DNA of 64,000 bases from NCBI RefSeq assembly GCF_003324525.1, contig NZ_QGDC01000002.1, forward strand, positions 310,001 to 374,000. The letters are read 5' to 3'. Source of the stretch: Mucilaginibacter hurinus. Its GTDB lineage: Bacteria; Bacteroidota; Bacteroidia; Sphingobacteriales; Sphingobacteriaceae. Positions 27,819-37,900 of the stretch are shown here, one piece after another (position 1 is the stretch's first letter; each line of letters opens with the position of its first letter). A program made the position numbers and the translations under genes. The notes under the pieces were generated by a model. It searched no databases. It saw only the letters and a program-made list of their open reading frames with translations, and was not told where the DNA came from.

Positions 27819-29276
27819 ATGGAAAAAGAGATCATTGAACACGGCCTGGGTTATAACAGGCGTCGTTTTTTATCAAAACTAAGCCTTGGCCTGGGCAGCG
27901 CGGCTCTGGGCTCGTTACTTATACCCGACTTGTTTGCGGGAGGTAGATCAGAACCGGGTGATGACTTTATTGCCGGACTGCCCATGTTTGCACCTAAAGC
28001 CAAACGGGTTATTTACCTGTTTCAGAACGGGGCGCCTTCGCAGCTGGAATCTTTTGACTACAAACCTAAGCTGCGCGAAATGTGGGGCCAGGAGCTTCCG
28101 GCATCGGTACGCATGGGTCAGAAATTAACGGGCATGACCTCTGGGCAAGCATCATTCCCTTTGGTTGGTTCATATTTTGACTTTGCGCAATACGGCGAAT
28201 CGCGTGCCTGGGTAAGCAGCCTGTTCCCCTATACATCAAAAATTGTGGATGATATTTGTATCATCAAATCAATGCATACAGAGGCTATTAATCATGACCC
28301 AGCGTTAACTTTCTTTCAAACCGGATCGCAGCAAGGCAACCGCCCTAGTATGGGCTCGTGGCTTAGTTACGGCCTGGGGAGCGAAAACAAAAACCTCCCT
28401 GCATTTACCGTACTACTTTCACGTGGTTCGGGTAACGGGCAGGGCGTGTATTCAAAGCTGTGGAGCAATGGTTTCCTTGACTCGGTACACCAGGGTGTTC
28501 AGTTCAGCAAAGGCGAAGACCCTGTGTTATACCTGAATGATCCAGCTGGTTTAAGCAGGGACGACCGTCGGAAGATGCTGGACAAGGTTTCAGAATTAAA
28601 CCATATGTCGTATGAGGAATTTGGCGACCCGGAGATTAGCACCAAAATACAACAGTATGAGATGGCTTATCGCATGCAAACCACCGTACCCGAAGTAACC
28701 GACCTTTCTAAAGAACCTGATGACATTATAAAACTTTACGGGCCCGACTGCCTGGTACCCGGAACGTTTGCCGCTAACTGCCTGCTTGCACGTAAACTGT
28801 CTGAAAACGGTGTGCGCTTTGTTCAGTTGTACCACCAGGGCTGGGATCAGCATGGCCAGTTACCTTCGCAAATGACGGCGCAGGCAAAAGATACCGATCA
28901 GGCCTCGGCGGCACTGGTTACCGATTTAAAGCAACGCGGTTTACTGGATGAAACATTAGTAATTTGGGGCGGCGAGTTTGGCCGTACAAATTATAGCCAG
29001 GGCAAACTGGAAAAAGACAACTATGGTCGCGATCATCACCCCCGCTGCTTTAGCATCTGGATGGCCGGCGGTGGCGTAAAACCGGGGTTGGTATATGGTG
29101 ATACTGATGACTTTGGCTATAATATTGTTAAAAACCCGGTACACGTACATGATTTTCAGGCCACGGTGTTAAACCAGTTGGGCATTGACCATGAAAAACT
29201 GATTTATAAACATTTAGGCCGCCGCTACCGCCTAACTGACGTTTCAGGTAAAGTAGTAAGAGATATTTTAGCTTAG
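27819..29276 (+). CDS. DUF1501 protein with Tat signal
   Basis: 485 residues. Twin-arginine signal NRRRFLSKLSLGLGSAALG (R14-R16) directs export of a folded protein. The mature part is DUF1501, an alkaline-phosphatase-like fold seen in sulfatase relatives: FQNGAPSQLESFDYKP, SMHTEAINHDPA, WGGEFGRTNYSQG and GRDHHP with metal-like Asp/His residues. DUF1501 genes almost always pair with DUF1549/1553 genes, as here (1 nt gap). Enzymatic activity is unknown. Confidence 0.9.
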   Translation: MEKEIIEHGLGYNRRRFLSKLSLGLGSAALGSLLIPDLFAGGRSEPGDDFIAGLPMFAPKAKRVIYLFQNGAPSQLESFDYKPKLREMWGQELPASVRMGQKLTGMTSGQASFPLVGSYFDFAQYGESRAWVSSLFPYTSKIVDDICIIKSMHTEAINHDPALTFFQTGSQQGNRPSMGSWLSYGLGSENKNLPAFTVLLSRGSGNGQGVYSKLWSNGFLDSVHQGVQFSKGEDPVLYLNDPAGLSRDDRRKMLDKVSELNHMSYEEFGDPEISTKIQQYEMAYRMQTTVPEVTDLSKEPDDIIKLYGPDCLVPGTFAANCLLARKLSENGVRFVQLYHQGWDQHGQLPSQMTAQAKDTDQASAALVTDLKQRGLLDETLVIWGGEFGRTNYSQGKLEKDNYGRDHHPRCFSIWMAGGGVKPGLVYGDTDDFGYNIVKNPVHVHDFQATVLNQLGIDHEKLIYKHLGRRYRLTDVSGKVVRDILA

Positions 29277-29303
29277 ATAAACAACCGATATAACAATCTC
29301 ACA

Positions 29304-30332
29304 ATGAACAGAAGACATTTTATAGCAGGCACATCTGCCGCTACCGTAGGCCTACTAATTATGAAAGACCTGTTTGCCAAACCGAGCGGCCCCGTTTACG
29401 GCCACAATGGCAGACGGTACACTATGGATAAAAACTGGGGCACCTTAAATCGTGATGTTACCCCGGTAAATGATTGCCATGAAATGGTGCAGGATTCAAA
29501 GGGGCGCATCATCATGACAACCAACGAAACCAAGAATAATGTACTGATATACAATAAGTCAGGCAAGCTAATTGAATCATGGGGGCACGATTTTCCGGGG
29601 GCGCACGGCCTAACATTAGCCAATGAGAATGGTTCGGAAACCCTTTTTATAACAGATTATGCCAAAAACCAAGTATACCGTACCACGCTAGACGGCAAAA
29701 ACCTGTTAACCATTAATGCCCCCCTTGAAGCCGGCATTTATAAGGAAGCGAAAGAGTTTGTGCCTACTGAGGTTGCATTTGACCATACCAACGGAGACTT
29801 TTTTGTTGCTGACGGTTACGGCGCCCAGTACGTATTACATTACGACAGTGAAGGCAAACTGAAAAGTTATTTTGGAGGCCGCGGCGAGGGCGATGAACAT
29901 TTAGATAATGCACACGGAGTTGTCATAGACAGGCGTAACAGCACACCTACCCTGCTGGTTACTGACCGTACCCGCCAGTGCTTTAAACGCTTTAGCATGG
30001 ATGGCAAGTTAATAGAGGTTATAAAACTACCCGGTGCCTGCGTGTGCCGTCCGGTTATAAAAGACAAAAACCTTTATGCGGCTGTACTAATGTCGCATGA
30101 TATGAAGCAGATGGGCACAGGCTTTGTAACTATATTGGATAAAAATAACAAGGTAATATCAAACATAGGCGGCACCGAACCCATTTACAAAAACGGCGAG
30201 TTACAGGAAATAGGTCAAAAGGAAAAGATATTTGTGCACCCGCATGATGTTTGCGTGGATGATGATGAAAACCTGTATGTAACGCAGTGGGCATCAGGCA
30301 AGGTTTATCCGTATAAATTTAACCGCGTTTAA
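29304..30332 (+). CDS. Secreted NHL/6-bladed beta-propeller protein with Tat signal
   Basis: 342 residues. It starts NRRHFIAGTSAATVGLLIM, a Tat-type signal. The rest contains repeats of the propeller type: GAHGLTLANENG, PTEVAFDHTNGDFFVADGYG, NAHGVVIDRR and HPHDVCVDDDENLYVTQW. Such NHL-like propellers include peptidyl-hydroxyglycine lyase relatives and carbohydrate-binding or hydrolysing proteins. It lies 27 nt after the DUF1501 gene in the same operon. Confidence 0.82.
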   Translation: MNRRHFIAGTSAATVGLLIMKDLFAKPSGPVYGHNGRRYTMDKNWGTLNRDVTPVNDCHEMVQDSKGRIIMTTNETKNNVLIYNKSGKLIESWGHDFPGAHGLTLANENGSETLFITDYAKNQVYRTTLDGKNLLTINAPLEAGIYKEAKEFVPTEVAFDHTNGDFFVADGYGAQYVLHYDSEGKLKSYFGGRGEGDEHLDNAHGVVIDRRNSTPTLLVTDRTRQCFKRFSMDGKLIEVIKLPGACVCRPVIKDKNLYAAVLMSHDMKQMGTGFVTILDKNNKVISNIGGTEPIYKNGELQEIGQKEKIFVHPHDVCVDDDENLYVTQWASGKVYPYKFNRV

Positions 30333-30368
30333 CCAGACCGTATCCATCAAATTTCCCTTTAACTAATT

Positions 30369-32483
30369 ATGAAGAGCAACCTGAAAGGTTTTGCGGAGAA
30401 TGTACTTTTTGTCCTAAATATACTGATTGTTTTCTTCCTGCTTTTTGAGAGCAGGGTGGTTATACCAAACTGGATGGTGCCGGTAGGCAGGATGCATCCA
30501 ATGATACTCCACTTCCCCATCGCCATATTAATATTGGCTATGGTGCTGGAGTTCTTCCGGTTTAAAAACCAGTATCAGTCGCAGGTGTTTTATCAAAAAT
30601 TTACGTCAAACCTTTTACTTATCGGGTTGCTGTCTGCTGCTGTTACTGTTGTTATGGGGCTTTTCCTCTCTAAGGAAGAAGGGTATTCAGGCAGCGTGCT
30701 GCAGTGGCATAAATGGACAGGGATAAGCATTGTCTTCTTCGCTTCGCTGGTTTATTTTTTTCGTAATTACCGGTGGTATAACCACCTGGTTGCCAAGGGC
30801 GGCGCCATAATAACCATAGTGTGTTTGATACTTGCCGGCCACTATGGTGCAATACTTACTCACGGCGATAGCTTTGTACTGGGGCCAATCATGCCGCAGG
30901 AGGCTATTCCGCAGGTTCCGTTGGACCAGGCGAAGGTTTATGATGACCTTATACAACCAGTGTTTAAAGCAAAATGCAATAGCTGCCACAATCCGGAAAA
31001 AATTAAAGGCGAGTTATTACTTACGGATGAAGCCTCAATATTAAAGGGAGGTAAAACGGGTAAATTATTTGTAGCAGGCAAGCCCGAAATTAGTTTACTG
31101 CTTCAGCGTATACATCTACCTCTGGAAGATAAAAAGCATATGCCACCATCCGGTAAACCTCAACTCACTACCGAAGAGGCTTTATTGCTACATTTATGGG
31201 TGAAGCGCGGTGCCGATTTTAAAGCCAAAGTTATTGACCTACCGGCTGATGATTCATTAAGAAAACTGGCCGCCGCGATACTTAAACCAGTTGCAGAAGT
31301 AGCCTACACATTTACAGCTGCGGACGAAAAAACAGTTAAAAAGCTAAACAACGACTATCGTACTGTAGTGCCACTGGCGGGCGGATCTCCGGCCCTATCA
31401 GTTAGTATCTACAACCGTAAAAACTACAATCCTAAAATCCTTGATGAATTAAGGGAGGTTAAAAAACAAATCGTCTCACTCAGCCTGGATAATTTGCCCG
31501 TGAAGGATGAAGAATTAAAAACCATATCGGAGTTTGAAAATGTTGAAGTATTGAACCTGAATGCGACGGATGTAACAGGCGAAGGGCTAAAACACCTGGT
31601 TAATCTGAAGCGTTTAAAAACCCTTTCGCTATCAGGTTCAAAGGTATCCTACCAAAACCTCCAGCTTATTAAAAACTTTAAAAGTTTAAAAACCCTTACC
31701 GTTTGGAATACAGGTATAGCGGATAACCAGGTACAGCAGTTAAAAAAAGCAAACAATACTATACAAATCATATCGGGCTATAAAGACGATGGGAAACCTA
31801 TCAAGCTTAATTTGCCGATGTTAAAAAACGCTACGCCGGTATTTAAGCAAACCATAATCACCAAAATAACCCACCCGATACGCGGTGTTGAATTAAGGTA
31901 CACTACTGATGGCACCGACCCGGATAGCTTGAAATCGGCGGTTTATACAAAGGGCATTTTGTTAGATGAGCATACATCTATGCGGGTAAAAGCATTTAAA
32001 AAGGGCTGGATAAGCAGTGATGTTGCCGAGTTTAAATTTTATAAAAGCACATATACCCCTGATTCGATTGCATTGGTGCACCAAGCTGTGGACCGTTTTT
32101 CGGCTAATGGGGCTAAAACACTGGTAGACAACGAGCTTGCCGAACTGGTTAACCTGAGCAACCGCTGGTTAGGGTTCGATAAAAAGGACATGGAGGTAAT
32201 GATGTGGTTTGACAAACCTGTAAAGTTATCGTCGGTAATGATACAAAACGTCACGCTACCAATCTTCCTGATATTGCCGCCGGGAAACATAGAGGTTTGG
32301 GGCGGCCCGGATAAAGATCACCTTAAGTTGTTGGGATCATCAAAACCCGTTGTACCTAAGGTTGCCGGCGTTTCGGTGTTCACTGATAATTATGTTGATT
32401 TAAAACCAACAACGGTAAGTTATATTCATATCAAGGCAAAAACGCAATTTTCGCTGTTAGTCGACGAGATTTTTCTGAATTAA
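30369..32483 (+). CDS. Membrane DUF2231 / cytochrome c / chitobiase-like multidomain protein
   Basis: 704 residues. The first 170 hold four hydrophobic helices of DUF2231 type (MHPMILHFPIAILILAMVLEF). Then a Planctomycetes-type cytochrome domain has heme site C203-x2-C206-H207 (KCNSCHNPEKIKGELLL). Residues about 350-460 read as leucine-rich repeats (LVNLKRLKTLSLSGSKV). Next comes a chitobiase/beta-hexosaminidase C-terminal-like domain (RGVELRYTTDGTDPDS) and a discoidin-like end. It is probably the membrane electron-transfer and binding partner of this operon. Confidence 0.83.
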   Translation: MKSNLKGFAENVLFVLNILIVFFLLFESRVVIPNWMVPVGRMHPMILHFPIAILILAMVLEFFRFKNQYQSQVFYQKFTSNLLLIGLLSAAVTVVMGLFLSKEEGYSGSVLQWHKWTGISIVFFASLVYFFRNYRWYNHLVAKGGAIITIVCLILAGHYGAILTHGDSFVLGPIMPQEAIPQVPLDQAKVYDDLIQPVFKAKCNSCHNPEKIKGELLLTDEASILKGGKTGKLFVAGKPEISLLLQRIHLPLEDKKHMPPSGKPQLTTEEALLLHLWVKRGADFKAKVIDLPADDSLRKLAAAILKPVAEVAYTFTAADEKTVKKLNNDYRTVVPLAGGSPALSVSIYNRKNYNPKILDELREVKKQIVSLSLDNLPVKDEELKTISEFENVEVLNLNATDVTGEGLKHLVNLKRLKTLSLSGSKVSYQNLQLIKNFKSLKTLTVWNTGIADNQVQQLKKANNTIQIISGYKDDGKPIKLNLPMLKNATPVFKQTIITKITHPIRGVELRYTTDGTDPDSLKSAVYTKGILLDEHTSMRVKAFKKGWISSDVAEFKFYKSTYTPDSIALVHQAVDRFSANGAKTLVDNELAELVNLSNRWLGFDKKDMEVMMWFDKPVKLSSVMIQNVTLPIFLILPPGNIEVWGGPDKDHLKLLGSSKPVVPKVAGVSVFTDNYVDLKPTTVSYIHIKAKTQFSLLVDEIFLN

Positions 32484-32484
32484 G

Positions 32485-33303
32485 ATGAGGCGTATACTAC
32501 CAGGTATCGGCTTGTGGCTGTTAGCGAGCACTTTTACGTGCAGCGCGGCAACAGTTGATACTGTTGAGGTATACAGCGATGCAATGAAAAAGAATGTTAG
32601 GGCAGCGGTTATTAAACCGGGCAATTATTCATCAGCACGGCCATTACCTGTAGTTTATTTTTTACACGGTTTATTAGGCAGCTATAAACAGTTTTTGCAA
32701 AGTGTACCGGAATTTGCAGACTATGCCGATAAGTACAATATCCTTATCGTTTGTCCCGACGGAAGCGCAGCCGGATGGTATTTTGACAGTCCGGTAAATA
32801 ATCAGTCTAGATATGAAACCCATATATCCTCAGAAATAGTAAGTTACGTCGACAGCCATTATAATACTGTTAAAAATCGTAAAGGCCGTGCAATAGCAGG
32901 TGGCAGCATGGGTGGCCATGGCGCTTTTTATATTGCTTTTAAGCATCAGGATATATTCGGCGCTGCAGGCAGCATAAGCGGATGTGTTGATATAAGGGCT
33001 TACCCAAAAATGTTTGCTATACAAAACGTTTTAGGCGATTACGCTGAATATCCGCAAAGATGGGAGGAAAATACCGTCATCAATCTTACACATTTGCTCA
33101 CGCCATATTCCCTGGCGCTGATATTTGATTGCGGGTCGGAAGATATGTTTGCTGACGTTAATAAAGCGCTGCATCAAAAAATGCTTAATATGAATATCCC
33201 GCACCATTATATCTCACGGCCCGGGGGCCATACTTTTGAGTATATGACGACAGCGATAGGCTTCCAGATGCTGTTTATCAGTAACTTTTTTAGCAACCGG
33301 TAA
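32485..33303 (+). CDS. Secreted esterase-D-like alpha/beta hydrolase
   Basis: 272 residues with a signal peptide (cleavage after CSAA or nearby). Oxyanion HGLLGSYKQF, nucleophile S141 in GGSMGGHGA, acid D220 in GSEDMF and base H249 in GGHTF give a complete triad. The fold matches esterase D / feruloyl-esterase-like proteins, which often deacylate plant polysaccharides. It starts 1 nt after the preceding gene (TAAGATG), the last gene of the operon. Confidence 0.86.
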   Translation: MRRILPGIGLWLLASTFTCSAATVDTVEVYSDAMKKNVRAAVIKPGNYSSARPLPVVYFLHGLLGSYKQFLQSVPEFADYADKYNILIVCPDGSAAGWYFDSPVNNQSRYETHISSEIVSYVDSHYNTVKNRKGRAIAGGSMGGHGAFYIAFKHQDIFGAAGSISGCVDIRAYPKMFAIQNVLGDYAEYPQRWEENTVINLTHLLTPYSLALIFDCGSEDMFADVNKALHQKMLNMNIPHHYISRPGGHTFEYMTTAIGFQMLFISNFFSNR

Positions 33304-33324
33304 AAACAATCGTCATAAAAAAAA

Positions 33325-33345
33325 GCACCCCGATTGACAGGGTGC
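33325..33345. terminator. Terminator between convergent operons
   Basis: GCACCC / GGGTGC with a 9-nt loop. Eight A before it (33317-33324) make a perfect T-run for the minus-strand glycosidase gene; GTTCCTTTTT after it serves the plus operon. Confidence 0.88.
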
Positions 33346-33369
33346 CGTTCCTTTTTACGGGTTTATTTA

Positions 33370-34839
33370 TCAATTAGGGATTGTAATTACACTAACGGCG
33401 TTCGCTTTCATTTCCAGTGTATCACCGTTTACTATGCCGGTTAACGCCGGCCCTTCGGCCGAGGCTTCATCCACTGTGCTTATAGCAGCTCCTTTAAAAT
33501 TTGCAGGTACTTTTACGCTGATAGGCTTACCACGCTTATTTAAAATAAGCACCTTTTTACCTTTTGGTGTAATGAAACCCTGCGCCGCGTAATCAGTTTC
33601 AGCCATAATAAATGGGTTCACTTCAACCAGCTTATCGCCCGGACCAAAATTATCAACCAGTAATTTTAAGGTCCAGTAACGGGCATTGGGCTTGGCATTT
33701 TCCCAATTCATCATGCTTACATCAGGGAATTGCGTAGGATAGCCAACTAATTGCGATTCATTAATAATATCAATGCCTATCTTGTTTAACTGGATAAATA
33801 AATATGCGAATACGGCTGATGACAAGTTCCAGTAATGATCAGGAATCGGCTTGGTACGCATTTCGTCTGTAAGAAACGTGCCTAACTCATTGGTAGCCAC
33901 TCCAACGTTAGGATTAAGTCGCTTACGGATATTTTCGATAAATTTCACACTGGTTACAAAGTGTTCGCTCTTATCATAATAAGTACTTTGATAGTCGGTT
34001 AAAGTTTGGATAGCATTTCCACCAGCATAAAAGTGGTACGATATCATATCAATTGGTACGCCCGGCTTATGGTTTTTAGGATTAAGGAAGTACTCATAAA
34101 ACTTAGGGTCGCCATATACGCATGATGCCATACCGATAAATTTTGTTTCGGGCGAGACTTTCCGGATGGCAAGTACTACTGCGTCATAAATCTTTGTGTA
34201 CTGCTCCGGGGTAAGATTATGCTCTAGTTCCGGCTCATTCAGCACTTCCCAATAAGGTATTTTAAAGTAATGGCCAGATTTGTGATATTTACCTGCCTCG
34301 TCGGTAAAGCCACCTTTTGAATACCAGCTTACTATCCTTGCAAAGTAATCACTCACTTCCTTCAACGTAGTGTCGCGCAATAGATTACCACCACCATAAC
34401 TAAAATCAACTGTGTTCGGATCTGCCGGGTATGGAACGCGCTTTGGTGTTATAAACATCCATTGCGGGATAGTTGGGAAATTCAATATCGACTTGTGGCC
34501 TTTTGACGCCTCCATGTAATCTAATACTATCGGGTCTATCAGGCTGAAATCCCAGGAGGTTTTATTGCCATCAGGCGGCTCAAGTTCGGCTACTGCTAAC
34601 TTAGGATAAGGGTACCACGGCGCAAAACGTACATACTCGGCGCCAAGATCTTTTATGGATTTAAATATGCTGGCGTGCATGTTTGAACCTCGGCGCAGTT
34701 TTGCATTTACCACAACCTGCATGCTTGGCGTTGATTTAGAGACTGAAATGGTTTTGCCCCAAACAATATTCAATGGTACCTGTGCAAAGCCGGCAATATT
34801 AGCTAACGTAATGGCGGTAATAACAAATAGTTTCTTCAT
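33370..34839 (-). CDS. Secreted GH39-like glycoside hydrolase
   Basis: 489 residues with signal peptide MKKLFVITAITLANIAGFAQ. Clan GH-A TIM barrel: acid/base candidate E202 in YWEVLNEPE and nucleophile candidate E318 in VATNELGTF. The C-terminal 60 residues form a small beta domain (KGKKVLILNKRGKPISVKVP), as in GH39 beta-xylosidases and GH30/GH51-like enzymes. Beta-xylosidase activity would fit the xylose genes at 46-49 kb, but substrate is not proven. A terminator separates it from the upstream ThuA gene. Confidence 0.78.
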   Translation of the reverse strand: MKKLFVITAITLANIAGFAQVPLNIVWGKTISVSKSTPSMQVVVNAKLRRGSNMHASIFKSIKDLGAEYVRFAPWYPYPKLAVAELEPPDGNKTSWDFSLIDPIVLDYMEASKGHKSILNFPTIPQWMFITPKRVPYPADPNTVDFSYGGGNLLRDTTLKEVSDYFARIVSWYSKGGFTDEAGKYHKSGHYFKIPYWEVLNEPELEHNLTPEQYTKIYDAVVLAIRKVSPETKFIGMASCVYGDPKFYEYFLNPKNHKPGVPIDMISYHFYAGGNAIQTLTDYQSTYYDKSEHFVTSVKFIENIRKRLNPNVGVATNELGTFLTDEMRTKPIPDHYWNLSSAVFAYLFIQLNKIGIDIINESQLVGYPTQFPDVSMMNWENAKPNARYWTLKLLVDNFGPGDKLVEVNPFIMAETDYAAQGFITPKGKKVLILNKRGKPISVKVPANFKGAAISTVDEASAEGPALTGIVNGDTLEMKANAVSVITIPN

Positions 34840-34862
34840 ATTTAAGTTGATTTGAACATACT

Positions 34863-34899
34863 AAAAGGACCCGCGAAGAATTAACCGCACAGGTCCTTT
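34863..34899 (-). terminator. Terminator after the first ThuA-cytochrome gene
   Basis: AAAGGACC / GGTCCTTT arms (34864-34871, 34892-34899) around a 20-nt loop; on the minus strand GGTCCTTTT ends in T4. Confidence 0.7.
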
Positions 34900-34913
34900 A
34901 TATGTTATCATAT

Positions 34914-37900
34914 CTAACGCGTTACCCTGGCGCCCATATTTACAACTTCCTCGTAGCTGTAAGGGGGCTTACCACCTGCCCACGCAATACCTCTCAATAG
35001 CAACATACGGTACAGCGGATCGTCATAGGTCCAATCCCAAAAACCGGGAACAGCAACAAACACTTTACCTTTACCGGCCGGGCCTGTTGTAGTCCATAAC
35101 TGGGGCTGCGGTTTGCCATCTTCGTTGGCAGTTGCCAGTACGGTTACTTGTTTGTTCATTCCCTGTACCAGTTGCCATTGCGATTCCTCCTGGAAACGTG
35201 TTTTAGTGAAGCCCTTAGTTAAAGGATTGCCTTGAGTAAAAGTATAGTCGATAGGCCCTTCCCTGAACTTAGATTTTCCGGTTTGAAAGGCCATGCCAAT
35301 GCGGTTAGCCAGAGCTTGTGCATTATCTGCTTTAATAGCCTGGTTAATGTAAACCAAACCACCACCACGCTGCAAAAATGCATCCAACTGCTTGCCGTTA
35401 GCTTCAGTAAAACCCGGGTAATTCCAAAAGAAAACGATCACATCGGCATTAACAAACTGCTCAGCTGTTGGCCATTTAGCCGCGTTGGTTACCTTAACAT
35501 TGTAAGCCAGTCCCAACAATTCAGTCATTCTCTTTTGCTCAAGTAAATAATCGCGCTTGTTTTGCTGCCATATATTTTTAGTAGCAAACTGCGATTCGCG
35601 CTCACTTGCCAGCCAAAGCACCCTTAACGGTTTAGCCGGCGTTTTAGCCTTTGGTGCCGGAGGAGTATACTCCTGCATCACCTGCCTTGCTTCTACCCCT
35701 GTGCGTATTGCCGGGATGAATGGAAAATCCAGTTGCAATGGTTTACGGGCAGTTAACAGGTATGTAAGCAGGTCCTTCATTTTCTGTGGCCCTAGCATCT
35801 TGTCCAGGCCTTCAGGCATCAAGGATGTCGACATGGTTTTGCTGCTTTCAACCTGGCTAAGCGGTACGGTAGTGTTATTACCGCCCAAATCACGCACCGT
35901 TAACGAATCTGTAGTTTGAGATACCCAACCTACCAGCTTACGCTTATCCTTAAGCGTAACGGTGTATGCAATATAGTCGGGATTGATAGCGGCGCTTGGC
36001 GAATGAATATCTCGCATCACTGATTTGTAATCCCTGAATATCAGGTTTGAAAGATCAGGGCCGATAGCTTTACCTTTACCGTTTACCATATGGCACGTTG
36101 AACATATCGCTTCACCAAAAAATAGCTTTTTACCACGAGACCAGTTACCCCCAGCCAACTCAGGTTTTTCATCAGTAGTATTAACCTGAGGAGGATATAT
36201 CTCTTTTAACCAGGGCGCAAAGAAACGGCTAACCTGCAACGCACGTGGCCGCGAGTCTTCATTGGTGTAATAATGCACCTCCATGCCAGCGTTTTTACCA
36301 TCGCTGTTCATAGCAATTTCCAGATCGTACGGAACGCGCTCAACCTTGTCAAAAGTTAGCTTGGTTATGTAGGCATCACCTTGTTTAGATGAGGGGGTGA
36401 TTTTAGCCTTGCCTGCCTTTACATCAACCGGGGCTGATGATTTTAAAACCAGGGTTACATTTTCGTCAGGCCACTTATAATCAACACTACCCTCAGGCTG
36501 CTGTATGGGGCGCAGCATGTACCATAAGTTTAGCTTGGTTTTCCAGGTAATAGTACCGGGTTTTTGCAGTATTGTATTTATGTTTTCAGATGCGCCGTAT
36601 GGTTTTGTAAATGCTTTAACAACCATTAAATCAAGGTGAGGTACGGTGCCATTCCATTTTTGGTTACCTGATACCCAACTTACATCAACAGCATTTAAAT
36701 TGTACGCCAAATCAATGTTAGGCACCTGCGGTATGCTTCCGGGAGCTTTATTATCGGCTGCAAAGGCCGGCAACTTTATAGCGTAAGCTACCGGCTCAAC
36801 ATGCGTGTAGGTGTTAACAATAAGGGTACGCCCATCCACAGAAAGCTCAACGCTTTTAACGCCTATCTCCTGCCTCAGGCTGCGCATTTGCCTGTCAACC
36901 GCTTGGTAGCCCGGACGCCATACCTCAAACCTGTCGCCCGAATTAACGAACTCGCCGTACTCAATTTTTATTTTATCCGCCAATCCTGCAAGATATTCTT
37001 TGGGTACAGGGTTATCAAAGGCAATTTTTACCTGGTCGGCTTTTGCCGCAAATACCGATACCGGCTGCGGTAATACTTTATTTGTACGGATAATTTTGAA
37101 CAATTTACCCTTAGCATTCGGGCCATTTCCCCAATCGGGCGCGCCTGAGTGTGTGGCTATAATGAGGTCGCCCTGCGGCGTAGGCGCGGCGTCAACCAGC
37201 AAAGAGCTAACCGAGCCAATAATAGCATTTTGCGCAACATAACCCGAAGCGGTTTTTATCAGTTCGGTGCGGTATAATTTGCCCCGCGAATAACCGCTCA
37301 CAATGGCGTTATTAACCCACCACTGCGGACCGAACAGCGGCCCGCCGTTTATGGATACATTGAAGTTTAGTCCGCAGGTTGATTGGTGTTGAGGGGTATA
37401 ATCATAAACGCTTGGCTCATCAATTACATTTGGCAGATATTTTGGATGACGCGGAGGGAAACCGTAATGTTTACCTTTTTCAATATATAATAATTCATCA
37501 AGCGGGTTACCGTTAGCCAGCCAGGTAGCTCCCTCCTGCTCAGAAGCAAAAAGGTCGCCGTGTTCATTAAAGGCCATAGCTACAGGAAAACGAATACCTG
37601 TGCAAACGATTTCGCGCTTGCTGCTGCCTGGGGCAAGGCGCAATACCGTACCCCGCTCGCTGTTTATGTCATACTTTGATTTGCCGGCGGTATCAACCAC
37701 ATAAGCATTGGTAAAATCAGCCGCGCCTAAAGAGAAATATATCGACCCGTCACTGGCTTTTGCGATACCAAAAGCGTCTACCCCCGTTTCAGTGGTGCCG
37801 GTGTATACAAAGGGCCTAACCCAATCCTTGGTCAGCACTTCCTCTGTATCTGCTTTACCATCCTTATTGGTATCCTTTAACAATGACACCTTATTGTTTG

